The notes beneath the pieces were generated by a model that had not been told where the DNA came from, did no database searches, and worked only from the letters and a program-made list of their open reading frames with translations. A stretch of 26,165 nucleotides of DNA from Chordibacter forsetii (GTDB lineage Bacteria > Verrucomicrobiota > Verrucomicrobiia > Opitutales > Seribacteraceae), in assembly GCF_964187505.1 (NCBI RefSeq), contig NZ_CAXLML010000082.1:1-26165 (forward strand), written 5' to 3'. Shown piece by piece: positions 7,255 through 15,920 of this stretch (position 1 is the first letter of the stretch; the number at the start of each line of letters is the position of its first letter). A program made the position numbers and the translations under genes.

Positions 7255-8752
7255 ATTGGAGGGCACGATCGATACACTGCACGATCTCTTCCACCGGTTC
7301 CAAGCCAACAGATAGGCGGAGTAAATGAGGTGATAATCCTGCCTGATCAAGTAGTTCCCTGCCTTTATGCGTTTTGGTCAGCGGATAATGAGCAAGGTAA
7401 ACATAGGGACAACAATTGGAAAACTCCGTTCCAAAACTCGGGCTTTTGAGCATTTGTAAACGGTTGTAAAATTCCTCAAAGTTTCCCGAAACCTCAAAAC
7501 TTAGGTTGCAGCCCGGTCGGTTAGCACCAGCAAATTTTTCGTAGTTTTTTGCGTATTTATTCTGGTATGCCCAGTGCAGATGTTTGACCTTTGGATGATT
7601 TTGTAAAAACTCGGCGACTTCTAAGGTCTGGGCATTTACCCGTTCAATAAAATTGTCGTAATAAGGAATCTGCTCGGCCATACGGGTAAGATCCCTGGAG
7701 TAGGGCGGACAGATTATACTCTGCGTAACTTCAAAGAGTTCTCTTCCCAACTTGGAAGACCGGGGGAAAGCCAGGCTGCCCATCATCACATCGCCTTCCC
7801 AACCTGCATACTTGGTCAAACTGTTGACCACCACATCTGCCATCCCCGTAATCCCAGCATTTTTGGGAGAAACCATAGTCGGGTCGACCACAAGCAGGGC
7901 ATCTGCCTGATCACAAAGATCCCTTGCTTTTTCAAGGTCTCCAGCTTGGAGTAGGGGATTGGTTGGAAACTCGGTAATAACCCCAGCAATAGAATCCCCA
8001 TGCTTTTCAAATAGGGAGCTGAGCAGGTCGAGGTTGCCAATTTGATGAACCTCAATGACCTGGCCCTTTGGGGAAGCATATAAATTCATCGCTTCAATGG
8101 TATCAAGGTACAACCATCCCCAACGTATCCAAACTGTTTTTCCCCGGGCCTGTGCATGATCGACTGCCGATTTGAAAAGGGCATGAAAGGCATTGGCACC
8201 TGAGGAGGCGAGAAGAAGATCCTCGGGGCCGACATCCGGCCCGTGGGCACGGGAGATCGTTTCCTTGACTATGGACTGAGCATCTGCAACTTCCGCCAAG
8301 GTTTCCCGCCTTTCCAGTAATCCCCGTTCCCAAAGATAATCCTCGGCCAGACGGGAGGATATTCCACAACCAGTGTGTTGAAAGTAGGAGGATATCTGAG
8401 CATTTGTTGGGGATGCGGTCGGGACTTGTAGCAGAGTCCAGCCATTTCCCTGCTGAACATGTGCTTCTTTTGGGGAATAGCGTTTGATTACTTCCTCGCA
8501 ATCCTGTTCGCGGGCAAATAAATATCCACAGCTCGTATTTGCCTGATCCTTACAGATATCTGCAAGCATTTGACCGATCATTTGATGCCTGACAAAGCGC
8601 GGATATCCCGTGGGTAAGGCAGCGAGGGTTTGTGGGTCTTTCTCCTCGTAACCAATCAAGTCAGCAACTTTTGGCAGGCTTACACAAACCGCATGAGGTT
8701 GGGCGGGCAGAGGTTGACCAAGAGTAAATCGACCGAGCCCGGAAGTCTTCAC
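7253..8752 (-). CDS. Cystathionine gamma-synthase-like PLP enzyme with N-terminal extension
   Basis: The C-terminal ~370 residues are a Cys/Met-metabolism PLP enzyme. 'SSGANAFHALF' (183-193) is the PLP-phosphate loop, 'EFPTNPLL' (261-268) is the family strand, 'LVVDPT' (Asp290) binds the pyridine nitrogen, and Lys314 in 'NSLTKYAGWEGD' is the Schiff-base lysine. The 499 residues exceed the usual ~390 of MetB/MetC by about 120 residues at the N-terminus, which I cannot assign. Extended cystathionine gamma-synthases are known from fungi (yeast Str2 type), so a methionine or transsulfuration role is plausible. The ATG overlaps the end of lysA by 4 bases (ATGA), so translation is probably coupled. 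Substrate is not determined: O-acyl-homoserine is the default inference. Confidence 0.85.
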   Translation of the reverse strand: MKTSGLGRFTLGQPLPAQPHAVCVSLPKVADLIGYEEKDPQTLAALPTGYPRFVRHQMIGQMLADICKDQANTSCGYLFAREQDCEEVIKRYSPKEAHVQQGNGWTLLQVPTASPTNAQISSYFQHTGCGISSRLAEDYLWERGLLERRETLAEVADAQSIVKETISRAHGPDVGPEDLLLASSGANAFHALFKSAVDHAQARGKTVWIRWGWLYLDTIEAMNLYASPKGQVIEVHQIGNLDLLSSLFEKHGDSIAGVITEFPTNPLLQAGDLEKARDLCDQADALLVVDPTMVSPKNAGITGMADVVVNSLTKYAGWEGDVMMGSLAFPRSSKLGRELFEVTQSIICPPYSRDLTRMAEQIPYYDNFIERVNAQTLEVAEFLQNHPKVKHLHWAYQNKYAKNYEKFAGANRPGCNLSFEVSGNFEEFYNRLQMLKSPSFGTEFSNCCPYVYLAHYPLTKTHKGRELLDQAGLSPHLLRLSVGLEPVEEIVQCIDRALQ

Positions 8753-10014
8753 GGGACTACTTCGTTTTCAATGATTTGTTCAAAGGTTTGCCGCTTTCGA
8801 ATCTGGCCGAGTCGACCATCTTCCTTACGCAGAACCTCCGCGGCTTCGGGAAATGAATTATAATTTTTTGCCGACATCGATGAACAGTATGCACCCACCC
8901 CTTCAATTACGCAAAAATCACCAATTTCTCCCCGGGGAAGATTTCTGGGGAACAAGGCTTCTGGATCTCCCGGAGCCGGGGTCAGAAGATCTCCAGATTC
9001 ACAACAATGTCCAACCACCACTTGGTCGATAGGTTCTCGAAATTTTTCCTGCCCCGGTTCGCAAAGCAAATGAATGGGGTGCTGGGCACCATAAAGGCTG
9101 GGACGCAAAATTTCCGTCATTCCGGAATCGAGCTTGAGGAAACGGTATCCATCTGGTCCGGTGGATGTAACATCTTGTACTCGTGTAACCAGGCTGCAGG
9201 CATGGGCGAGAAGAAAAGTGCCCGGTTCAATTTCCAGCTTTAATTTCCGTCCTGTTTCCGATGCGAAATTTTTAAATAATTCACACACTGGAGATCCAAC
9301 TTCCTGTAAATCAGTTGGTTTTTCATCAGGCATACGTGCCACCTTGTATCCACCACCCAAATTTATGGTTTCGACCGAGGGAAAGGCACGGGCCAAATCC
9401 AGAGTCATGGAGGCTACGGTTTTCCAGACCTCTGGGTCAGAACCTGATCCAATGTGGGTATGAATACGTTCGACCGTGAGGTTATATTCCTGGCAGAGGG
9501 AAAGGGCTTCCTTTAGATCGTCCTTCCATATCCCAAAGCTGCTTGCCGGACCGCCAACATTTGTACGGTTGTTACCACCCGAGCCTTTGCCAGGATTAAA
9601 GCGAAGACCTATCCGTTTGGTTTTTCCCCACTTTCCAAACTTGTGAATTTGATGGAGTGAACAAAGGTTTATCTTGATTCCATCCTGGGCCCAGTAGGTA
9701 AAATCATCGGCCAATTCCTGGGTGCTCAGGGATATCGATTCCGTACCAAACCCCGCTCGTACTGCCCGTTCTACTTCGTATACCGAACTTGCATCGATAC
9801 CGAGTCCCTCCTCGTTAAAAATCCGCAGAATAGCAGCAGTGGGTGCAGCTTTCATAGCATAGCGTGCAAAGAGACCGTAGGCGTTTGGAAAATTCATGAC
9901 CGCCCTGGCATTGGCCCGCAATATAGCCTCATCGTATACAAAGCTGGGAGTACCAAATTCCATTTGGATCTCGTCTAAATCTTCGTAGCTTAAAAATCGC
10001 ATAGTATCGCTCAT
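8749..10014 (-). CDS. lysA: Diaminopimelate decarboxylase
   Basis: LysA decarboxylates meso-diaminopimelate to L-lysine. It is a fold-type III PLP enzyme of 421 residues. The Schiff-base lysine is Lys55 in 'ARYAMKAAP'; 'HTHIGSGSD' (185-193) and 'NLGGGYKVA' (218-226) bind PLP. 'EIEPGTFLLA' (261-270) and 'CCESGDLLTP' (337-346) form the substrate site, with the catalytic Cys from the partner subunit, and 'GAYCSSMSAKNYNS' (374-387) supplies the second PLP-site tyrosine. These fit the DAP enzyme better than ornithine or carboxynorspermidine decarboxylases. The start has no Shine-Dalgarno. It is followed with a 4-base overlap by the cystathionine gamma-synthase-like gene and preceded, 70 bases away on the same strand, by folA. 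Because of that partner, a non-lysine substrate should be kept in mind. Confidence 0.92.
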   Translation of the reverse strand: MSDTMRFLSYEDLDEIQMEFGTPSFVYDEAILRANARAVMNFPNAYGLFARYAMKAAPTAAILRIFNEEGLGIDASSVYEVERAVRAGFGTESISLSTQELADDFTYWAQDGIKINLCSLHQIHKFGKWGKTKRIGLRFNPGKGSGGNNRTNVGGPASSFGIWKDDLKEALSLCQEYNLTVERIHTHIGSGSDPEVWKTVASMTLDLARAFPSVETINLGGGYKVARMPDEKPTDLQEVGSPVCELFKNFASETGRKLKLEIEPGTFLLAHACSLVTRVQDVTSTGPDGYRFLKLDSGMTEILRPSLYGAQHPIHLLCEPGQEKFREPIDQVVVGHCCESGDLLTPAPGDPEALFPRNLPRGEIGDFCVIEGVGAYCSSMSAKNYNSFPEAAEVLRKEDGRLGQIRKRQTFEQIIENEVVP

Positions 10015-10084
10015 TAAATCTTAGGAAATAGTGGTTCTTGGGAACGGAAGCAAGCCTTCGGGCGATAGAAACAGGAATATCTGC

Positions 10085-10558
10085 TTATTTTTGCAAAATT
10101 AAAAAAGTCAATGGGTATCCATTTCCAGTAGTTTCCCGCCTGCTTTGTTCATTGGGGAAATGGTCCTGCCAATCGGGAAAGTGGGTATCCCCCACAAAAT
10201 CCGCGTCGATTTGAGTGAGGTGTAATTCTTCGCACAAGGGCATGGCTTCCGCATAAATTTGTTCTCCCCCACATACCCATACATTATTTGACATAGCCGA
10301 TGCCAGCCTGATACTTTCTTTCAAACTCCCTGCTCGTTGAGCATGGGCGAAGGTCAGGTTTGGGTTTCTGGTCAGGGCGACCACATTGCGTTCTTGGGCA
10401 TGCTCCACGAAGTCTTCGTAGCATTTACGCCCCATGACTAAAGCTCCATCCCGGGTGGTCTCTAAGAAATATTCCCAGTCTTTCTGGATTTTCCAGGGCA
10501 GGGTACCACTCGAGCCCATTACCCGGTTGTGCCCGCAAGCTGCAATCATTCGGATCAT
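10085..10558 (-). CDS. folA: Dihydrofolate reductase
   Basis: FolA reduces dihydrofolate to tetrahydrofolate with NADPH. From the ATG at 10556-10558 the protein is 157 residues, the normal size. It opens 'MIRMIAACGHNRVMGSSGTLPW', which aligns with the usual start 'ISLIAAxxxNRVIGxxxxLPW'. 'VMGRKCYEDF' is the cofactor-binding helix start, 'VVALTRN' follows, and 'VWVCGGEQIYAEAMP' is the second NADPH glycine motif. The acidic residue expected in 'LPW-x-x-x-x-D' is present ('KIQKDWEYF'). The frame is open for 55 more codons upstream, but that part is not DHFR-like and would run into the divergent helicase promoter, so I use the internal start. The window also carries folE2, another folate enzyme, about 8 kb away. 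Confidence 0.93.
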   Translation of the reverse strand: MIRMIAACGHNRVMGSSGTLPWKIQKDWEYFLETTRDGALVMGRKCYEDFVEHAQERNVVALTRNPNLTFAHAQRAGSLKESIRLASAMSNNVWVCGGEQIYAEAMPLCEELHLTQIDADFVGDTHFPDWQDHFPNEQSRRETTGNGYPLTFLILQK

Positions 10559-10625
10559 TCGATAGGAAATAGGTTTTTTGAGAATATGTTCATATTCGAT
10601 TGCATGGTTGAGATTGGATAAGGTA

Positions 10626-10641
10626 CTTGCAAATATGCAAG
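10626..10641. repeat. Short dyad in the folA/helicase divergent promoter region
   Basis: A perfect inverted repeat, CTTGCA-AATA-TGCAAG, lies in the gap between the divergent folA (starting at 10558) and helicase (ATG at 10657) genes, 16 bases before the helicase ATG. It could be an operator or chance; arms are only 6 bases. It overlaps the alternative TTG start at 10627 of the helicase frame. Confidence 0.3.
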
Positions 10642-10656
10642 CGTTCAGTGGAAACA

Positions 10657-13155
10657 ATGCAAACGAATAGCGACGAATTTGGCGGGCGTATCTTTCTTCC
10701 CGATTCCTGGCAACGCCAGGCATTAAACGAACTTCGGGGAGGCAAGGATGTGGTGCTCCATGCTCCCACCGGTGCGGGCAAGACTTTTGTCTTCGAGCAG
10801 TGGATCGAGGCAGGTTTTAAGGGGCGGGCGGTCTACACCGTGCCCACCCGGGCATTGGCCAACGATAAGTTTCGTGAATGGAAAGAGCGTGGATGGGAGG
10901 TCGGGTTGGTCACCGGGGATGTGCGCCACCGTCCGGAAGCCTCCGTGGTGGTGGCCACCTTGGAAACGCAGCGCGGATCGATGGCAGGTATCCATCCGCC
11001 TGATCTTTTTGTGGTCGATGAGTATCAATTACTGGGAGATTCTCAGCGTGGTCCGGGCTATGAGGTTACCCTGGCTATGGCCCGACCTCAAACCGCCCTG
11101 CTTTTAATGAGTGGCAGTGTGGCCAATCCACATGTGGTTGCCGAGTGGTTAGTTGGTCATGGACGTCAGGTCGCGGTTATCGAGGAAGCCAGACGTCCGG
11201 TTCCTCTTGAGGAAGTCATGGGTGAGGTCCTTCTCAAACGCTCAACTTCGGGTGGGAAATTGCACGGCCATTGGCCGAGGTTGGTCGATGGAGCCCTGCG
11301 TGCCGGGCTTGGCCCATTATTGATTTTTGCCCCCCGGCGCAAAGCCGCAGAAGAACTTGCCCGTCAACTTGCCCATGAATTACCCGAGCCCGAAATGCTC
11401 GAACTTACCACCGAGCAGCGCCGTTTGGCTGGTAAGGAACTTTCTTCGCTGTTGCGCCGTCGGGTGGCCTATCATCATAGCGGCCTTGATTACCTTAAGC
11501 GGGCAGGGCTTGTCGAACCCCTGGCTAAGGCCGGACAGTTACAGGTGGTGGTGGCGACCACTGGATTGGGTGCGGGGATTAATTTTTCCACCCGTTCCGT
11601 ATTAGTCACGGATCGGGAATATCGAATAAATGAGCAATTATATCAGGTCCGACAAGATGAACTTTTGCAAATGTTTGGCCGGGCGGGTAGACGGGGAAAA
11701 GATACCCGCGGATATGTGGTGGTTGCTTCTCGCCAAACCCGACTGTCCGATGCCCGGCCTTTGCGCCTCCAACGATCCTCGACTCTCGACTGGCCTTCCT
11801 TAATTAAGGTCATGGACGTTGCTCTGCAAAGGGGAGAAAATCATGTCGATGCCGCCCGCCAGCTTGCAGACCGATTGTTTTCAGAGGAAGACCTAAGGCT
11901 GGGCTTTCGTGAATCGCTTGGCAACTTAAGTTCCTTGGTGCAAGCGAAGGAAAGTGCAAAGCAGGAAACAGATTCTCCCCGGGACGAGGTAATCGAGATG
12001 CTTAACAGTGCTGGCCTTTGGGAAAGAAGGGGAGGGCAGTCGCGGGCATTACTTGGCCGGGCTCTCGTAAGAAAGGATGAGAAGTGGGTACCTGCCCTTT
12101 CTCTGCCCGATACTTTGAACAAAATACCGACGGGCAATCCCTGTCGTTTTGGAACCAAAAAATCTCCGACTTATGGAAAAGAAATTCCAGTGGCTGTTTA
12201 CCTTGATGAATCGATGGGGGAGCGGGTCACCCTGATTAAATCATTTCGCAAAATTTTACGACTGGCAGTGGCTCAGGAACGACCAAAGGGCAAACGAAAA
12301 TATGCCCGAAAGACCTGGGTTCGTCTCGGCTTGGAGGATCAATTACGTCCCTTTTTCTCATCCCTTTCTCAGGGTGGTGAACTGGTCGAGTTTGTGGATC
12401 GGGGAAAAGTCCTGAGTGCCCGTATGAGCTATGAAAATGCACAGGCTTTGGCTTGGAAGGATTCACGGGGTCGTTTGCTTCTCAATCCTCAATTACGCCG
12501 AGTTTCCCGATCATTTGATTCTCCTTTCGCGGAGAAAAGTTCGGTGCATAGTGATGATTTAGCTCAGGCCAGTCCGGTTGAGGCATGGTATGTTTTGGGC
12601 TTAATCGATGAGCATGCCCGACCTACCGACCGCGGCCGTATTTTTAGCCAGTTTTCAAGGGGTGAGGGCCTGGCAGTGGCGGTGGCCTTGGAAGACCCAA
12701 CCTATGACATGGATGAATTGATTCACGACCTGGCAAATCTGCGGGCGGGGCATCGTTTTCGTTCCTGGGCTAATACAGAGTCCCGACTATCTGCTCTCTG
12801 CCGGCAGGCCTATGGTTTTCGTGACTGTCCGGGGTATTTACGGGCTGGTTTACCGATGGAATTTGGAGAAGGCGGAGTCGATTTTATCCGCGAACGTTCT
12901 CTTCTTACTACCTTAAAGGAGGAAGAGGCGGAGGACTTGGGGGCGGGGGATGTCGAGCGCCTGGTTATCGAGTGGAAATGCCTGCTCGATTTGATTGCTC
13001 ATGGGCCTGACCTTGGTATTCCCCGCTGGACGGAGTTGCAAAATAAAGCACGAAAACTGGGTAGTTCCCATTCGCAGGCGGAAGAACTTCCACAACTTCC
13101 CGAGCTTCCTATGAGGCAGCGCCGGCGCTTTGAAGGTCCGGTCCGTCGGGGGTGA
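10657..13155 (+). CDS. Superfamily 2 DEAD/DEAH-like helicase (Ski2/Hel308-like core)
   Basis: This is a large ATP-dependent nucleic-acid helicase, 832 residues from the ATG. Motifs in order are a Q-like 'LPDSWQRQALNEL', Walker A 'APTGAGKT' (36-43), Ia 'TVPTRALAND' (61-70), Walker B 'VVDEYQLLGD' (119-128), III 'SGS' (152-154), IV 'IFAPRRKAAEEL' (223-234), 'YHHSGL' (272-277), V 'VVVATTGLGAGINF' (297-310) and VI 'QMFGRAGRRG' (338-347). The 'YHHSGL', 'GxGIN' and 'QMxGRAGR' elements resemble the Ski2/Hel308 branch. Motif II reads DEYQ rather than the usual DExH. Roughly 450 residues after motif VI match nothing I recognise. An in-frame TTG at 10627 preceded by AAGG would add 10 residues. It is divergent from folA and convergent with valS. 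Role (repair, RNA turnover or defence) is not shown by context. Confidence 0.9.
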   Translation: MQTNSDEFGGRIFLPDSWQRQALNELRGGKDVVLHAPTGAGKTFVFEQWIEAGFKGRAVYTVPTRALANDKFREWKERGWEVGLVTGDVRHRPEASVVVATLETQRGSMAGIHPPDLFVVDEYQLLGDSQRGPGYEVTLAMARPQTALLLMSGSVANPHVVAEWLVGHGRQVAVIEEARRPVPLEEVMGEVLLKRSTSGGKLHGHWPRLVDGALRAGLGPLLIFAPRRKAAEELARQLAHELPEPEMLELTTEQRRLAGKELSSLLRRRVAYHHSGLDYLKRAGLVEPLAKAGQLQVVVATTGLGAGINFSTRSVLVTDREYRINEQLYQVRQDELLQMFGRAGRRGKDTRGYVVVASRQTRLSDARPLRLQRSSTLDWPSLIKVMDVALQRGENHVDAARQLADRLFSEEDLRLGFRESLGNLSSLVQAKESAKQETDSPRDEVIEMLNSAGLWERRGGQSRALLGRALVRKDEKWVPALSLPDTLNKIPTGNPCRFGTKKSPTYGKEIPVAVYLDESMGERVTLIKSFRKILRLAVAQERPKGKRKYARKTWVRLGLEDQLRPFFSSLSQGGELVEFVDRGKVLSARMSYENAQALAWKDSRGRLLLNPQLRRVSRSFDSPFAEKSSVHSDDLAQASPVEAWYVLGLIDEHARPTDRGRIFSQFSRGEGLAVAVALEDPTYDMDELIHDLANLRAGHRFRSWANTESRLSALCRQAYGFRDCPGYLRAGLPMEFGEGGVDFIRERSLLTTLKEEEAEDLGAGDVERLVIEWKCLLDLIAHGPDLGIPRWTELQNKARKLGSSHSQAEELPQLPELPMRQRRRFEGPVRRG

Positions 13156-13169
13156 TCGTTTGATCTTGG

Positions 13170-15896
13170 CTACTTGGTGAGAGCAGCCAAGGCTTCGGAA
13201 GTTTCCTGACGTTTTTTCTGGTTATCTGCCAATTGTTTCCGAGCCCCTTCGACCACCTGGGCAGGTGCCTTGTCAGTAAAGGCGGCATTGTTTAACTTAT
13301 TTTCGATTGAGGATATAATTTTGTCCAAACCTTCCATTTCCTTGGTCAGTCTTGCCCGCTCGACCACAGGGTCAATCCCGCTGGCCAGGTCCATATAAAC
13401 CGATCCAAATGCGGTGACCAAGGTGGGCATGCCCACGGGTGCTTCCTTTACCCGTTTGAGTGCGGCCGATCCCACGGAACTGAGAAGGGAGGAAATATGT
13501 TTTTCCAAAACCGTGGAATTTTCATCATCTGCAAGGTAGAAGAATTCGACTTTATTGTTACTTGCCAGGTTGCGGTCCGCTTTGAGGGCACGCATGGAAG
13601 TGACGAGCTCGCGGATCGCGAGCATTTCCTCAAGGGCGGAAGCATCGGGCCGTACGCCCGCTTGTTCAAGAGATTGATGTAACTCCTGACCCGTTCCCGG
13701 ATTGATCCACTGGATGGACTGCCCACCAGAAAACCCAAGTCCTTTCCACAACTCTTCGGTAATAAAAGGAGTCGCAGGATGCAGCAGTAGCAGGACTTGC
13801 CTGAGGCAAAGATCCTGAATCGCAAGGCAGGTATTTTTATCCTCCCCGCCTTTCATACGAGCCTTCGAGTTTTCGACATACCAGTCGCACAGATCGTTCC
13901 AGAAGAAACGATAGATCGATTGAAGGACAGAATTAAATTCGTACCCTTCGTAGAGTCGTTCCACTTCATCAAGGGTTTGTACGAGACGGAGCAAGATTGC
14001 ATGATCGTCCTGGTTGAGTTGGGCTGGATCTATCCGGCTGATAATCTCTTCCAGGGTGGACTCGCGGGTTTCCTCATCCGCCATTTGACGAAAGCGCGAA
14101 AGATTCCATAATTTATTACAAAAATTTCTTCCCTGCTCAATTCGTTCCTCTGAAAAGCGGATATCCTGTCCCTTGGGAGCTATGCTCATTATTCCGTATC
14201 GCAAACCATCTGCCCCATACTTTTCAATGAGATCGAGGGGATCGGGGGAATTGCCCAAAGATTTGGACATTTTACGCCCTTTTTCATCGCGAATAATTCC
14301 GGTAAAGTAAACATCCTTAAAGGGGATACGCTTACGGATTTCCTCGTCGGATAGAGTAACCTTGGGATCAACCGGATCCCCCTTGAATTCCAAGCCTGCC
14401 ATAATCATACGGGCAACCCAGAAAAAGATGATGTCCGGACCGGTCACCAGGGCGGATGTGGGGTAAAAATAATCAAGCCCCTTTGCCTTCATTGCCGATT
14501 TATCGGGCCATCCCATAGTGGCAATCGGCCAGAGCCATGAAGATGCCCAGGTATCGAGTACATCCTCATCCTGTTCCCAGTTTTCCGGGTCTTCCGGCCC
14601 TTTTACTGAGATATGCCAATTTTTTGGATCGTTCCGGGGAGCTCCCTTACGGTACCAAACCGGGATGCGGTGTCCCCACCAGAGTTGCCGGCTGATACAC
14701 CAGTCCTGAATATTTTCCAACCAATGAAGGTAGGTTTTTTTCCAGCGTTCCGGGAAATAGCGGATAAATCCTTCAGCCACCGCCCGTTTGGCTTCTTCCA
14801 CGCGTGGATAGCGCAGGAACCATTGTTCGGAAAGACGGGGTTCAACCGGTACATCCGCCCGTTCTGAAAACCCGACATTATTGGCGTGGTCTTCCTCGTC
14901 GATCAGGTCTCCCTGTTCCCGTAGTTTTTCCACGGTTGCTTTGCGGGCTTCAAAACGATCCATTCCGGAAAATTCGGGCCCTGCCAAATCGTTGAGCGAT
15001 CCATCCTCATTTAAGACGTCAATAATTTCCAGGTTGTGCCGCTGTCCGATCTCGAAGTCCAAAGGATCATGAGCAGGAGTAATCTTGAGCATGCCTGTAC
15101 CAAAGTCTTTTTCCACTGCTGCATCCGCAATGATGGGAATTTCTGCAGGTTGGAGAGGTCGGCGGACCTTTCTACCTTCGAGCCCTGGCCAGCGCTCGTC
15201 CTCGGGATGGATGGCAAGGGCAACATCGCCCATGATTGTTTCCGGACGGGTGGTGGAAACATAGAGGTATTCGCCCGGAGTATCCGTAAGTTCATAACGA
15301 ATTTTAAAAAGTTTTCCATTCTGAGGTTTCGTGATTACCTCTTCGTCAGACAGAGCGGTCCGGCTAACCGGGCACCAGTTGACCATGCGTTTCCCCCGGT
15401 AAACATATCCGTTATTAAACAAACGCACGAAGGCTTCGAGCACGGCCTCGGAATAATCAGAATCGAGGGTATGAACGGTACGTTCCCAGTCACAGGAACA
15501 TCCGAGTTTACGCAATTGTTTTAGAATGATTCCTCCGTGTTTATCGCGCCACTTCTTGGCATGCTCGATAAATCCTTCCCTTCCCAGATCGTGTTTATTT
15601 TTACCTTCCTTGCGCAGTTGTTGTTCCACTTTTGTCTGGGTGGCAATTCCAGCATGGTCGGTTCCTGGTAGCCAAAGCGTGGCATGACCACGCTGGCGTG
15701 CCCGCCGAGCCAGAATATCCTGGATGGTATTATTGAGCACATGGCCCATGGTGAGAACACCAGTCACATTGGGAGGGGGAATTACAATGGAGTAGGCGGG
15801 TTTATCCGCATCGGGTCGTCCCTGAAATGACCCCTCTCGTTCCCAGGTTTCGTAGAGGCGGTCCTCCACATCTTTTGGTTGGTATGCTTTTTCCAT
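13170..15896 (-). CDS. valS: Valyl-tRNA synthetase
   Basis: ValS charges tRNA-Val and has an editing domain. It is 908 residues, a normal length. The class I signature is 'PPPNVTGVLTMGHVLNNT' (40-57). KMSKS is at 542-546 ('GRKMSKSLGN'). The CP1 editing region carries 'STTRPETIMGDVA' (214-226) and 'KITPAHDPLDFEIG' (271-284). 'WCISRQLWWGHRIPVW' (399-414) follows. The C-terminal ~65 residues form the ValRS-type coiled-coil arm ('KEMEGLDKIISSIENKL'). The first His of the HIGH motif is replaced by Thr (LTMGH instead of LHMGH), which I checked in the DNA. The gene begins 24 bases after the rhomboid gene on the same strand, so the two may share a transcript, and it ends 14 bases from the convergent helicase. 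Confidence 0.97.
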   Translation of the reverse strand: MEKAYQPKDVEDRLYETWEREGSFQGRPDADKPAYSIVIPPPNVTGVLTMGHVLNNTIQDILARRARQRGHATLWLPGTDHAGIATQTKVEQQLRKEGKNKHDLGREGFIEHAKKWRDKHGGIILKQLRKLGCSCDWERTVHTLDSDYSEAVLEAFVRLFNNGYVYRGKRMVNWCPVSRTALSDEEVITKPQNGKLFKIRYELTDTPGEYLYVSTTRPETIMGDVALAIHPEDERWPGLEGRKVRRPLQPAEIPIIADAAVEKDFGTGMLKITPAHDPLDFEIGQRHNLEIIDVLNEDGSLNDLAGPEFSGMDRFEARKATVEKLREQGDLIDEEDHANNVGFSERADVPVEPRLSEQWFLRYPRVEEAKRAVAEGFIRYFPERWKKTYLHWLENIQDWCISRQLWWGHRIPVWYRKGAPRNDPKNWHISVKGPEDPENWEQDEDVLDTWASSWLWPIATMGWPDKSAMKAKGLDYFYPTSALVTGPDIIFFWVARMIMAGLEFKGDPVDPKVTLSDEEIRKRIPFKDVYFTGIIRDEKGRKMSKSLGNSPDPLDLIEKYGADGLRYGIMSIAPKGQDIRFSEERIEQGRNFCNKLWNLSRFRQMADEETRESTLEEIISRIDPAQLNQDDHAILLRLVQTLDEVERLYEGYEFNSVLQSIYRFFWNDLCDWYVENSKARMKGGEDKNTCLAIQDLCLRQVLLLLHPATPFITEELWKGLGFSGGQSIQWINPGTGQELHQSLEQAGVRPDASALEEMLAIRELVTSMRALKADRNLASNNKVEFFYLADDENSTVLEKHISSLLSSVGSAALKRVKEAPVGMPTLVTAFGSVYMDLASGIDPVVERARLTKEMEGLDKIISSIENKLNNAAFTDKAPAQVVEGARKQLADNQKKRQETSEALAALTK

Positions 15897-15920
15897 CTGT
15901 TCGCTTAAAAGCGGGTAAAG

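Noticed and set aside
8103..8501. 132-codon open frame within the cystathionine gamma-synthase-like gene
   Set aside because: Same-strand alternate frame of a gene with clear PLP motifs; composition is rich in Ser, Cys and Arg, as expected for an out-of-frame reading.
10559..10723. 55-codon upstream extension of the dihydrofolate reductase frame
   Set aside because: The extension is not DHFR-like, covers the divergent helicase start and its promoter gap, and the internal ATG at 10556-10558 gives the usual family length and opening.
13165..13191. Hairpin CTTGGCT...AGCCAAG between helicase and valS as a shared terminator
   Set aside because: The loop is 13 bases, no T-tract follows on either strand, and the stem lies within the coding end of valS.
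15036..15524. 162-codon open frame on the plus strand inside valS
   Set aside because: It is antisense to a clear, conserved ValS and shows no protein-like composition or family motif.
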